Shown piece after piece: positions 25,041 through 37,417 of a stretch of 64,000 nucleotides of DNA (position 1 is the stretch's first letter; each line of letters starts with the position of its first letter). Under the pieces are notes generated by a model. The model saw only the letters and a program-made list of their open reading frames with translations. It was not told where the DNA came from and did not search any database. Where the stretch lies: positions 5,426,424-5,490,423 of the forward strand of contig NC_081334.1 in the NCBI RefSeq assembly GCF_022539665.2. The letters run 5' to 3'. The stretch is from Daphnia carinata (taxonomy: Eukaryota; Arthropoda; Branchiopoda; Diplostraca; Daphniidae). A program made the position numbers and the translations under genes.

Positions 25041-25647
25041 AATCCATTCCTTGTCATACCTTTCGAGCAAGCTGCTTCGTATATTGCATTTCTGATTAAG
25101 TAAGTTACAATTTTAAAATATCCTACCTGATTAGTGATAATATTTAGTATAAAACTAAAATGTATATTTTTTAAGTTGTCTGCTGTGCCTAGGGCAATGT
25201 TGTAAAGTTGTTGTGGTCTTTTTAACGAGGTAGATAAAAAAAAATTCAAGCCTACATGGAGTTGTCCTCCAGTTGTGTTCATAATTACCAAGAACAGTAA
25301 CAGTAATGATATTATCTCTTAGATGCTTTACAATTAGTTTACATTAGTCCACATTGAATTTTTGGTACTTTTAGTCGTGAAATGTGTGATTGATTTCGAC
25401 TGTAGAGCGTCTGGCTCTGACGTCAAGGTAAATTTAAAGGTGACCATAGCACAAAGACGTGGTACAGTTGAATGGAAAAAGCAAAGAAAGAAATTCCATA
25501 AAGAACTTTGTTTGGCTGGAAAGCTTCAGTTGTATTGAATGACAACTGAGAGTGTGGAAGGCTGTGATGTATGCAACGCAGTCTGCGTGTTGTTGAGTAA
25601 CGGAACTGTTGATTATATCTTGGTTTGCAGAAGGAAGAAGGTGGAAA
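25041..25647 (+). promoter_or_regulatory. 5' region of the second CNBP-like gene, with a probable 5' UTR intron
   Basis: A leader containing CCTTTCGAG, as in copy 1, ends at a donor GTAAGT at 25100. The acceptor TTTGCAG ends at 25630, 17 nt before the ATG. From about 25596 to the ATG the sequence is almost identical to that upstream of copy 1, in intron and leader alike. The middle of the intron is unrelated. Confidence 0.55.
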
Positions 25648-26636
25648 ATGAGCAGTACAGTGTGTTACAAATGTAACCGGACGGGGCACTTTGCCCGCGA
25701 ATGTAGCCAAGGCGGAGGCAGAGATGGAGGTTACGGTGGTGGAAGCTTCGGCGGAGGCTTCGGTGGGCCACGTGGAGGACGTGGTGGTGGCCCACGTGGT
25801 GGTAGTGGAGGTGGAGGCGGCTTCGGTCGTGATAATGGAGGCGGCTACGGCCGTGGTGAGTGTGAGTTTGTCCTGAGTTATTGATTTTGTGGGCGGAAAG
25901 GAGTAAAGAGTGAGCATCAGCGATATAACAAAAAAAAAAGTAATAAAAAAAATGGCGACCATTGGGCAATGTACTTCTGTCGCCCTGCTATTCTTTCGTA
26001 GTTATTATTAATGCCGATACAGTATTAACTGAACGGTAATAGAATCGTTATGATGTCTTACAATCCCGAAGTCTATTGTTTTACTACGGTGCACTGCGTG
26101 AGAACCCTTCTATTCGTTTTCTCGATTCTTTTCGGTCGAAGTCGATTAACATGGTGATCACCACCTCTTGTTTGTCGACCATGGTGTGTAACTAATAGCT
26201 TTTTTTCACTATTACAGCATCATGCTACAATTGCAACAAGCCTGGCCATATTGCCCGCGATTGTCCTGAATCAGGATCTAAGACATGCTATAACTGTGGC
26301 AAGAACGGCCACATTTCACGTGAATGTGACGCACCTGATAACCGTGGAAGTGGCGGTGGCGGTGGTAACTACGGCGGAAGAAACCGAGATGTAGGCATTC
26401 TCGTTTTTTTTTCTATTGCGTTTCATTTCATTATGGATTGTCGTTAACAGTGCTACAGCTGCGGAAAATCTGGACACATCTCTAGAGACTGCCCTGATGG
26501 GGGCAGTGGAGGCCGAGGTGGTGGTGGATATGGAGGTGGCGACCGGAAATGCTACGGTTGCGGAAATGTTGGGCATATTTCCCGAGATTGCCCAAATTCT
26601 AACCGTGGCGAGGAAAACGAATCCAACTATCGTTAA
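25648..26636 (+). CDS. CNBP-like CCHC zinc-knuckle nucleic-acid-binding protein, copy 2
   Basis: Three exons: 25648-25855, 26218-26390 and 26451-26636, 567 nt in total, 188 residues. Intron positions and phases match copy 1. The order is the same: an N-terminal knuckle [15 protein letters not shown], a longer Gly/Arg-rich linker (with [14 protein letters not shown]), then [45 protein letters not shown] and [15 protein letters not shown], ending [11 protein letters not shown]. All zinc ligands are intact, so both paralogues should be functional. The first exon is nearly identical to that of copy 1, which suggests recent duplication or gene conversion of the 5' half. Polyadenylation signals (AATAAA) occur near 26886 and 26952. 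Confidence 0.92.
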
Positions 26637-27079
26637 TTTGCTGCAAAACGTTTATGGACTCGCCTGAGATATCGCTCTATCATGTCATCCTCAAATTGGT
26701 GGACTTTTCGTCATTTATTGTTGTATCAAACTATGCCACACGAACTGGCTTACTGAATACACAGTGGTAAAAGAAGAAATGACAAACTACGTTAAGTACA
26801 CAAAGTTTTTTTATTTTGCTAAATCCTTTGCGAACAGACTCAAAGAATGGAATTTTGGATTGGCTATTTTTGCTGTTATTGATGAAATAAATCAGTGAAA
26901 CGTTATTGCGTTAATGGTGTCGGCCAATTCAGATTGCAAAATGTTTATTGAATAAAGTTACTCTGGATAGAAGTCAGCGTGGGCGGAATCCAGGGGAATC
27001 CAACGGAGTTAACGATGATTGACTCATTCATAGGTCGTTGTTGGTGCAAACTTTTAGTTTAACTTTAATTTAGATTTAT
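26637..27079. other. 3' UTR of CNBP-like copy 2 and spacer
   Basis: It contains the likely 3' UTR and two AATAAA-type signals, then AT-rich DNA. No other gene is seen before the repeat that borders the palindrome. Confidence 0.4.
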
Positions 27080-27455
27080 TTTAGAAGTTTCTAATATAAT
27101 TTATATTTTAATACCTTTTATCAATTTGTTATTTTTGGCCAAACTTGGCTGAAATAAATGACTTAATGAAAAAATAACAATTTTCCCGTAATCAACATTC
27201 AATTTTGACTATAGCGTGTGATTTTCAGCCAATTCCAATGAATGTCAGTTTTTGCAGGTACAAATTTTAAGCCCGACAAAATAAGCTCGGCCTTGTGTTT
27301 TTGACGTTTTATTTAAAAACTAAAAAACCAATGCAAAAATAAACTTGATTTCCGTCACCAGCATTTTATTTTGAATAGAAATCATATATTTTTAGCCAAA
27401 TTTGAAATTTGCCTAAAAATGAAAAAGTGAGAAGGCCTTCTCACTTTGGTCAAAA
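27080..27455 (-). repeat. Dispersed ~330-bp family copy bordering the left end of the palindrome
   Basis: Segments such as GACTTAATGAAAAAATAACA, TTTTCCCGTAATCA, AAGCCCGACAAAATAAGC and CAAATTTGAAATTTG match the right-hand (inverted) part of the array at 3540-4760. The copy stops where the palindrome arm starts, at about 27456. Confidence 0.8.
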
Positions 27456-28002
27456 TCTATGGCAATCCGTTTTACCCAAAATAAAATAATAAATATTGGC
27501 CTTTTTTCTGTTTTACTGCTATTGTCATCTACCGGTCACATTTCTAGTTAATTTAGTTAACGAAAATTCATCATACTCCATTTTGGAATAAACTAAAGGA
27601 AAGGAGCAAGAAATTAAAGTGTGTTCCCCCAAGTATTACGCTTTTTTTCTTTTTTTGAAAAGTTAAATCTTGATTTGGATGATTACTTTAAATTTGTTTA
27701 AAAACATTTAATTTGTGACGGATAGTTTCTCGTAATGACCTTTGCGTCCACAAGAGGCGCCTTAAACCGTGGCTCATCGAGCAGTTGTTTTTTCAGGCAT
27801 ATTTCTAGATTGGCTTAGCGCGTGCAGTCTGCCTTCCTCGCTCGATTTTGCTTCTTGACCTCGTGGCTTTGGCGATTTTTGGCGTTTAATTTACTCATTT
27901 TTCAACGCTTTTCAAGGTACGCTAATAGATTAAAATTAATAGCTGATACTAATGTTTGAATAATTTTGAGTTGGACAAATTTTTTTGTCTTCGAAAGATT
28001 AG

Positions 28003-29512
28003 GAGGTGGAAGTCGTACTTGCCATGAGGTAAGAAAAATAAAAATACTATTCGGGTTAGTACATTCTAGTCTGGCTAATCCATAGTTATTAAACAGTTTG
28101 GAAAAGGACATTTTTCCATGGAATGCCCACAAGGAGGAGGTGGGAGTTGATCATGTAGGTGTCATAAGGTCAATATGAGACTTGTATCTAGTTTTCTTTT
28201 ATTAAAGTTTAGTGTTCATTTCCAACCAAGAAGTGGGCCATGTAGCAAGAGATTTTCCACAAGGAGGGGTCATTGGTGGCAGCAAGTGTTACAATGTAAA
28301 CATCAATTGTATCTTCACAAAAAATATTTTATGTTCCAGTGTTCATTGTCTTACCCCTAGTGTCATGAAGTTGGCCACACCTCAAAAGGCTGTACGAATC
28401 TATTCGTGAATTGACGAAAAACGGAAAGCCGCGTGAACAATACATTCCGGAAGCTGTGACAAGCGATGAAAAGGAACTGTTTAAGTGGGATCGTCTGTGG
28501 GGAACGCTTTAACAATTTTGATAAAGTCGTTCTCCATCGAATCCAGGTAAGCCATTTTTCGAAACAGTATTTTATGATTTGAAAATTTCTATTGGGTTTG
28601 CTTCAGGTTACAGGAAAAGATGTACCTCAATACATAAAATCACTCGAAGAAGGCGGCCTGCGCCCACTACTACTTCAAAACATTAAGAATTCTGGCTACA
28701 TAAAACCAACACCTGTACAGAAAGCTTCAGTTGCAGTTAGTCCTTGTTCTTGCCAAAAGATATTTGATTGCTTGTGCTGTCACGGGCTCCGGCAAAACGG
28801 TAATCCAATTCATTAACGCTGTGTAATTCTGAAACCTTGATGCCCTCGTACTAACTTGATTCGAATGGGTCGGTATGAACTGGGTAAGTTGAGGTAAAAG
28901 TAATTTTGAGTGGGCACGTCGGTGATTGCGACTGCTTAAAGGTCCAATTGCATCTAAGATACTCAACAAACCCTTCGTGATATTCGTTGATTAAGTCATC
29001 TAAAATTTCACATTTCTTCATATAGGCGGCGTACTTGGTACCGGTTATGAACATATTGTTAGAACAAGGTGTTGCTGGTGCGTCGCCGCCATGGTTCAAA
29101 AGCCAGAAGTTGTAATTGTCGCACTCACTCGTGAATTTTCGATTCGAATTCACCGCGGGTCGTGTAAATTCTCCTACAATTCGGTTTTAAAATCTGTCAT
29201 TACATATGAAGGAACTGTCGCGAGCCATCAGCGGTCAAATCTTCAAGCTGGGTGCAATACTCTTGTCGCGACCGCGGGGCGACTTGAGGATTTTCTCAAC
29301 CGTGGAGTATTTTACTTCTCGACGGCCAGGTTTTTAATTTTGGACGAAGCTGATCGAATGCTTTATGGGTTTCGGTCCCGATATTGAAAAAATTGTCAGC
29401 CATCCAACGATGCCTCCGAAAGTATGTTCTCGATGGCTTTTGAGTATGAGATTTGACTGATGTAATGCTATTTGTTTCTCTGTAGGGAATCCGTCGTGTT
29501 TGTATGTTTACG
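28003..29512 (+). pseudogene. vasa: vasa pseudogene, copy 1 (left arm)
   Basis: Vasa is a germline DEAD-box RNA helicase. Remnants follow the vasa order: damaged zinc knuckles (HFSMECPQGGG near 28110; GHVARDFPQGG near 28240, the last Cys replaced by Phe), REQYIPEAVTSDEKELF, then VTGKDVPQYIKSLEEGG, a Q-motif-like IKNSGYIKPTPVQKASV, a GSGKT remnant near 28790, AYLVPVMNILLEQGVAG, LTREFSIRIHRGSCKFSYNS, ATAGRLEDFLNRGVF and FLILDEADRML. Frameshifts and stops separate these pieces: a stop follows GTL after DEKELF, there is a frame change near 29090, and one precedes KIVSHPTMPPK. The copy ends abruptly at GIRRVCMF, where POLD1 sequence begins. The usual splice borders are still visible between several pieces, so it derives from genomic DNA and not from a processed mRNA. 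Confidence 0.9.
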
Positions 29513-31270
29513 GTTTCACTGGCGCCCAATCGGAAAATTGCCTTGTCTGGAAATTTCGCAAAGTGTGACGGCTTTTGGCAGAACTATGATTGAGAAAACA
29601 AGAGAGGATGTGGAGTCTAAATTTTGCGTCGAGAATGGCTATGCCCATGACGCCAAAGTAATATCCCTGGATTGTGAATAATTATTTGCAGAAGTACTGA
29701 CTAATGGATTTTCTTTTAATTTAATATCACGTCAGGTAATCTATGGTAACACAGATTCCGTAATGGTGAAATTCGGTGTACCCACGGTGGCCGAAGCCAT
29801 GGAATTAGGCCGAGAAGCTGCCGCATTTGTGTCGGCAAAATTTGTCAAACCCATTAATTTGGAATTGGGAAAAGTCTATTACCCCTATGTATTGATCAAC
29901 AAAAAGAGGTAATTACGGTTCTGATTTATAAAGACTTGTTAGATGAGATACCAGTTGTACTGACTGTTTCTGTCTTCACAGGTATGCAGGATTGTATTGG
30001 ACCAAACCTGAAAAGTTTGACAAAATGGATTGTAAGGGTATAGAAACCGTTCGTCGTGATAATTGTCAACTCGTTGCCAATCTTATCAATAGCTGTCTGC
30101 AGAAAATTTTGATGGAGCGGTAAACAAAAAGTCATCAATTTTAGTATTTGAAGTTTGAGGGTTTGATATTTTCTCATAGAGACCAGGATGGAGCCTTAGA
30201 ATACGCCAAACAAACAACTTCCGACTTGCTGTGCAACAAAGTCGATATCTCACTTCTGGTGATTACCAAGGTAGAGCGTAACTATGTTTTGGAATACTGT
30301 GATTTTATCCGTTTGCCTTCTTTTATAAAAAAGGAGCTGACTAAAACAGATACAGACTACGCCAGCAAACAGGCACGTGTGGAACTAGCTCACAAGATGC
30401 GTAAGCGAGATGCTGGTACAACCCCAAAATTAGGGGATCGAGTTCCGTATATCATTATCGCAGCTGCTAAAAATACACCAGCCTACCTCAAGGTTCTTCT
30501 TTGGATTTCAAATTTCTCATAAACTATTAAGTTTTCATGCGTCTTCTTTAGGCGGAAGACCCGATTTTTGTCCTGGAACACAGCGTACCTATTGATGCCC
30601 AATACTATTTGGAAAATCAGCTTTCAAAACCCCTTGTTTGGATTTTTTAACTTAACTTGGATCTAAAGCGGAATCATTGTTGCTACGTAAACACGGACTC
30701 ATCGCATTTATTTGTTTGACTTAATTGAACCGTTTGCATTCCGTATTGTAGATGATTACCATACGCGGACGCCTTCAGTTGTTACTTCAACAATTGGTGG
30801 ATTGGCTAGCTTTACCACACGCAAATCCACCTGTGTTGGATGCAAAACCGTCCTTCCAGACGATAGTGCTGTATGCAAGTAAATCTAATTTCTGCCTAAC
30901 TCGGCGATGTTTGTTAAAATTACTGTTCCAATTAAACAGATTTTGCAAGCCGAAAGAATCGGAGTTCTACTAGAGGGAAATTGGCCAACTTTATGCTCTC
31001 GAAGAGAAGTTTAATCGTTTATGGACAGAATGACAACGGTGCCAGGGAAATCTCAACGAAGAGATTCTTTGTTCCAAGTAAATAGTTTGAGTGATATCAT
31101 AATCATGTTACATACTTAATACTAATCATTTGTCACATTTAGCCGAGATTGCCCCATCCTTTATTTGAGGACAAAAGTTAGAAAAGATCTCACGGAACAG
31201 GATAAACTTATGAAAAGATTCGACCTACCCTGACAACCTACCGCTCTCGTCAATGATGGTGCATACAGGT
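29505..31270 (+). pseudogene. POLD1: POLD1 3'-half pseudogene fused into the vasa array (left arm)
   Basis: The fragment covers the C-terminal part of the catalytic subunit of DNA polymerase delta. It reads from VYGFTGAQ through [20 protein letters not shown], the motif C region, [70 protein letters not shown], and the zinc-ligand segments CVGCKTVL and CKPKESEFY, to [16 protein letters not shown]. Introns with normal borders remain. It is broken: a 1-nt loss after GAQ shifts the frame; the catalytic motif C reads YGNTDS instead of YGDTDS; a stop replaces Gln after ESEFY; another stop replaces the Cys of the LWTxCQRCQG block. The 5' two-thirds of the gene is absent. A functional POLD1 must therefore lie elsewhere. 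Confidence 0.92.
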
Positions 31271-31439
31271 AATGGTTTGGCTTCTGTAAAATAGATTGAA
31301 AACAATTAATTACACTACTCATCGTTCAGTAAGTTCCCCATAACCAAAAGATTTTAATAAAAATTGTGTATAGCGTCGTAAGAGTCTCGGAGGGAGTAGG
31401 CGGTAAAATGCGTGATGTCATGTAATTCCGTATTTTTCC

Positions 31440-32125
31440 GTATTTTACAAAAATATTTTACGTTCCAGTGTTCATTGTTTTACTTCTAGTGTAATAAAGC
31501 TGGCCACACCTCGAAAAGCTGCACAAATCTCTTCAGTGAATTGACAGAAGATGGAAAGCGATGTGAGCAATACATTCTGGAAGCTGTGACATGTGATGAA
31601 AAGGAACTATTTAAGGGCATCGTCTGTGTGGGAACTCTTTAACAATTTTGATAAAGTTGTCCTTCAGGTAAGCCATTTCTCGAAACTGTATTTTGTGATT
31701 TAAAAATATCTGTTGGGTTTGCTTTAGGTTACAGGAAAAGATGTATCTCAATACATAACACCATTCTAAGAAGCCGGCCTGCACCAACTACTACTTGATT
31801 CAAATGGGACGCTATGAACTGGGTAAGCTGAAGTAAAAGTAATTTTTAGTGGGCACGCCGGTAATTGCGACTACTAAAAGGTCCAATTGCATCTAAGATA
31901 CTCAACGAACCCTTCGTGATATTCGTTGATTAAGTCATCTAAAATTTTACATTTTTTCATTCAGGCGGCGTACTTGGTACCGGTTATGAACATATTGTTA
32001 GAACAAGGCGTTGCTGGTGCGTCTCCTGCCATGGCTCAAAAGCCAGAAGTGGTAATTGGCGCACCCACTCGTGAATTAGCCATTCAAATTCACTGGGAGG
32101 CGTGTAAATTCTCTTTAACAATTTT
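31440..32125 (+). pseudogene. vasa: vasa pseudogene, copy 2, short (left arm)
   Basis: It begins with the same upstream sequence as copy 1 (TTACGTTCCAGTGTTCATTG). It reads NKAGHTSKSCTNLFSELTED, then EQYILEAVTCDEKELFKG, with a stop shortly after. VTGKDVSQYIT follows, then a jump that removes the Q-motif and P-loop part, and AYLVPVMNILLEQGVAG with an in-frame VVIGAPTRELAIQIHWEACK. It ends at CKFS, where the sequence returns to an upstream part of vasa (copy 3). Too much is missing for a helicase. Confidence 0.85.
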
Positions 32126-34089
<1,964 letters not shown>

Positions 34090-34361
34090 TCAATGTCGTT
34101 CACTTGGTTGGTTTATTTCGAGTAATCCAAAACCAAAATTCTTATCGAAGAACATCTTGGAACTTACATGCAATGTCTGTTTGAAAATTTTATTACGTGT
34201 TTATTTTGCTGACCATATACTTGAATGTAGAACAAATTCATTTTGTTTAAGGAAACAGTTAATGGGAAAAATTTTGTATTGTACCTTTCCACTTTCAGCA
34301 AAGTTTTTTTCATTTATCAGAGAACTACATAGCTATCAAAATCTCAAACAATGTATGTAAT

Positions 34362-34433
34362 TATAGTTATGGCATAATGGTAGCATGCTGTCCTACAGTG
34401 CGAAAAGTCTGTGGTTCGAATCCCAGAATGGTT
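34362..34433 (+). tRNA. tRNA-like sequence (degenerate), left arm
   Basis: It has a box A-like TATGGCATAATGGTAGCATG followed at normal distance by a box B-like GGTTCGAATCCC. D-stem and T-loop are recognisable. The acceptor ends do not pair well and no clean anticodon stem can be drawn, so it is a tRNA pseudogene or a SINE head and not a working tRNA. Confidence 0.45.
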
Positions 34434-34610
34434 AATATTGCTTGGCACGGTCGTCATAAAAAAATTCTGGAACGCTGACGTGGTCGTCCCAGAAAAAAAT
34501 CTGGGATCCTACCGATCGTCGAGAAGAAAGAATTTTTCCGTTTTTTGCCATATTTCGTTATTTCGACAAATAAACGTGTGCTACGAAGAAAAAAACGTCC
34601 CTGGCGAATC

Positions 34611-34672
34611 AGAGTATTGAACCCTAGACCTTCGGCTTCTGAAGCCGATTCTCTACCTTTGAGCTATTTTAC
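34611..34672 (-). tRNA. tRNA-like sequence with a perfect anticodon stem, left arm
   Basis: Read on the minus strand it has box A-like TAGCTCAAAGGTAGAGAA, an anticodon arm TCGGC-TTCAGAA-GCCGA with a perfect 5-bp stem and a 7-nt loop (CAG in the anticodon position), and box B-like GGGTTCAAT. The T-stem and the acceptor stem are poor. A CAG leucine tRNA would need a long variable arm, which is absent here. Probably a tRNA-derived element. Confidence 0.45.
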
Positions 34673-34840
34673 ATGCTGTAATTCTACTATTACTAATAGT
34701 AAATATAGGAATAGGGTTTGGACTTGTAAAAAAAAAACGAGCCTCCTTTTTGTTTCCTGATCATTCACTGGCTCAAAACATCGAAACCAAGACCCGGGCA
34801 ACTTGCCTTTACCGAATATACCCGAAAACCTGTTAGCATG

Positions 34841-35019
34841 TTTTTTTAACAGAACCGACTTTGTTTTGTTTTTTTTGCTTTTCCCTTTTTTCCTACCTGC
34901 CAATTCCTTGCGACGCCATTTGTACGTCAAAACCACGAGTTTTCTCCAGGGTGTTTTTTTAACAGAACCGTTTTTTTTTTTTTTTTTTTTGCTTTTTCGT
35001 TTTTTTCTACCTGCCGGTG
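34841..35019 (+). repeat. Two imperfect direct repeats with long T runs
   Basis: The sequence TTTTTTTAACAGAACCG, a T run, GCTTTT and CTACCTGCC occurs at 34841-34906 and again at 34954-35019. The T runs vary in length, one being about 22 nt. The frames across it encode low-complexity Phe or Lys runs and are not genes. Confidence 0.6.
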
Positions 35020-36123
35020 GCAATGACGCATTTAGCGTCGAAACAAAAAACAACCATTACCACAATTCCAAATACTGTTCGGACCATTGTGTATTTGTCA
35101 AACACTAAAGGGCAGCACGGAAGACGAGACGAGGAGCAGACGAGAGACACTAGAGCGCAAAATAACCAAGTCAATTGAAAGGGGGAGGATTTAGCGATGG
35201 TAAGGTTGCTAAACTAAGCAATTTTGTGTGTACATACATATTTACATATAATTAAATATACCTATAATTTGACTAAAAACAGGTCTTTCTACTCAGGAAA
35301 TTTCTTTTTCTTTTATTTTCTCTTCGAAAACAGGAAAGAATAAAGAAAAATACATTTATATTTAAAAGTGGAGGCGGTGACTAAGACTTGTTTGCTTGGG
35401 CATTAGACAACAGAAGGTGCACAGATGGAAATTAGACTATTGTTTACATAAATTTAGTTTTTTACATCAATTTAAAGAAGTAAACATTACATTTCCAGCT
35501 TCTGAGCCATGTTTCCAATGTTTTTGTATTCTGATTTTGAATTCTACTATACCAATTCTCGAACAGGCTGACAGGTTGTGGTTAGAGAATGGCCTCATGA
35601 TTCTTGAATTGAAAGCAGAAACACAGCCAGGTCGCTTGAAACAAGTAAACAATTATATAATCAGATATTAACACAAACAAATGTGAAATGATATGTACGA
35701 TGCAAGGGCAGGACAGTCTCTGAGGCTGTGCCAAAACTGGTTATGCTGGAACATGGTAGAAAAAAAACGTGAAATATTTATCCTACCCTTGATTGCTGGA
35801 TTACTTTAATGTTCCTGAAATGAAAATGCACACTGTGAATGTGAGTCCTTGGAATACTACGAAGGCAACAAAAGGAACCAAAACCTATGCAAACATACGT
35901 CACTAAAGTCTGTGTGATACCGAGTTGTCTACGTCAAATAGGTTGTGGAAGAGTTCCATAAGTCGACTGTTAAGAATGTATTAAGTTAAAGAAATAGAAT
36001 ATAACAAAATAAAATAAGGATTAGTTATATGTAAATTAAGTAAAGTTATTAATTAAAAAAATTATTTATTTATATGGCTAGAATATGTAAAGTTGTATTT
36101 TACAGACTTAATTAGAACCTGGC
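35020..36123. other. AT-rich arm segment with one exon-like stretch at 35567-35644
   Basis: Most of this segment shows nothing recognisable. The stretch 35567-35644 is flanked by an acceptor (CTCGAACAG) and a donor (GTAAAC). It encodes 26 open codons beginning ADRLWLENGLMILELKAE, which has the look of real protein. I cannot assign it to a family. It may belong with the unrecognised gene starting near 36424 or be another captured exon. Confidence 0.3.
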
Positions 36124-36330
36124 CGATAGATGGCGATAGCTGTAAAAAAGAAAAAATTGCCTATTTTTTTTTTGGGGGGGGGGGGGGATTACTATGGCAA
36201 TCCGTTTTACTATATGGCAATCCGTTTTACATGGAAAAAAAAAAAAAAATGGCGGAAAAAAAAAAAAAAATCACACTTTTTTCTCTTTTTTCCACCCGTA
36301 GCCATCTACCCGTCGGTTTCGTTATTACAA
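36124..36330. repeat. Homopolymer-rich block with a recurring 17-mer
   Basis: The 17-mer ATGGCAATCCGTTTTAC occurs at about 36194 and 36214 and again at the outer edge of the arm near 27459. Poly-G of about 14 and poly-A runs of about 15 surround it. The right arm lacks 21 bp here, including an ATGGCGG between two A runs. The flanks TAGATGGCGATAGCTGTAAA and the 27510-27535 segment are also similar, so both sites may be ends of one small mobile element. Confidence 0.5.
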
Positions 36331-36423
36331 GTATGTATGCAATTTCAGTTAATTGTATGCCATTAGCATTTAATTGAGCAGCGTGGCTGGAGAAAACTGC
36401 GTGGCTGGAGGAGCAATTGAAAA

Positions 36424-37168
36424 ATGGATAAGATAATAAAACAAAAAAGTGGTAAGTATAAACATTATTATATTGGTTTTCAATTATTAATTATTGTTTA
36501 TTAGATCAAATAATGAAGCTTCAGGCCCAGTTATTGGAACAACACAAAATATTAGATAACAACGAAGCTAAGGATGGTAGGCCTAATACGTAATGATTCT
36601 ATTTATTTGCTTTTATTCATTCGTGTTTTGTAGCTCAAATTTTTGAGTCTACAAGCTCAGCTAGGGGAAAAGAACAAATTGGAACAAAACAGTTTCCAAA
36701 CAGTGAAGGAGGTTTTTCAAAACTCATCCCTAACTGAACGTGAGGATGAGTTGGCATTAGGTGAACACAGTCAGGTGCCTAAACTTTCCAAATAAGAATT
36801 CCAAATAAGTATAGAATTTTAACAAACAATTATTTATTGTTTAGTTATTCAGTCCACCACCTGACAGTGTGTTAAATTTAAATTCTGTTAGTGCTGCACT
36901 AAAAGAATTGTTAGTAATAAGTCCATGCAGCGAAGGAACTGAAGAATTGTGGTACTGTATTTGGGCGGAAAATGGGTGTGGTATGGAAACACAGAAATGG
37001 CATGAGTTCAACCTAAAACATGGATTAGGTACTTCCCCATTCTTTGTCTATCGAAAAAGTATTTTTAATGCTATTATTTTGCATTCACAGAATTTTAGCG
37101 GGGGGATCAAGTCAAGTCTGGAAGTGTTACAGGATGGAAGAGTGAGCCTACAGATGAAAAAACACTGA
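36424..37168 (+). pseudogene. Unrecognised multi-exon gene, probably damaged (left arm)
   Basis: Exon-like pieces 36424-36451, 36505-36576, 36634-36774 and 36845-37168 have typical borders (GTAAGT, ATTAG, TTTGTAG, GTTTAG). The first two join in frame as MDKIIKQKSD and a coiled-coil-like IMKLQAQLLEQHKILDNN. The third continues that pattern (LQAQLGEKNKLEQN) only after a one-base frame shift. The fourth encodes FSPPPDSVLNLNSVSAALKE and CSEGTEELWYCIWAENGCG. A further open stretch at 37217-37417 (beginning PNEKYHLVLMNPVQQQ) may be another exon. I do not recognise the protein. Either the gene is decaying, or the sequence has small indel errors. Confidence 0.4.
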
Positions 37169-37417
37169 GAGTGCATTACCGTTAAGGTGTGAGGTAAATT
37201 AATAGAGTAATGCAAATTGCCTAATGAGAAGTACCATCTTGTGTTAATGAATCCAGTACAACAGCAATCCTTTATAGTTCTGTCACAGCTAGAAGCCTCA
37301 AATAATTCTGCTTCTCTGTCTAAAGAACAACTTGTCCTTTACGTTCAGAGTGTTGGGGAAACTGGGTACTTAAATGGCCCTAAAGATGTTTTAATTTTGC
37401 TGCTATTGCAGAGATGA

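Noticed and set aside
24839-25291. 150-codon minus-strand frame upstream of CNBP-like copy 2
   Set aside because: It lies across the promoter and leader of the plus-strand gene, and shows no recognisable domain.
23417-25969. His-rich, Pro-rich and Ala/Thr-rich frames opposite the CNBP-like exons
   Set aside because: They mirror the Gly/Arg-rich codons of the sense strand. The sense frame has perfect zinc knuckles and splice sites.
34664-35108. Lys-rich and Phe-rich frames over the T-run repeats
   Set aside because: They are translations of homopolymers; both strands are open for the same trivial reason.
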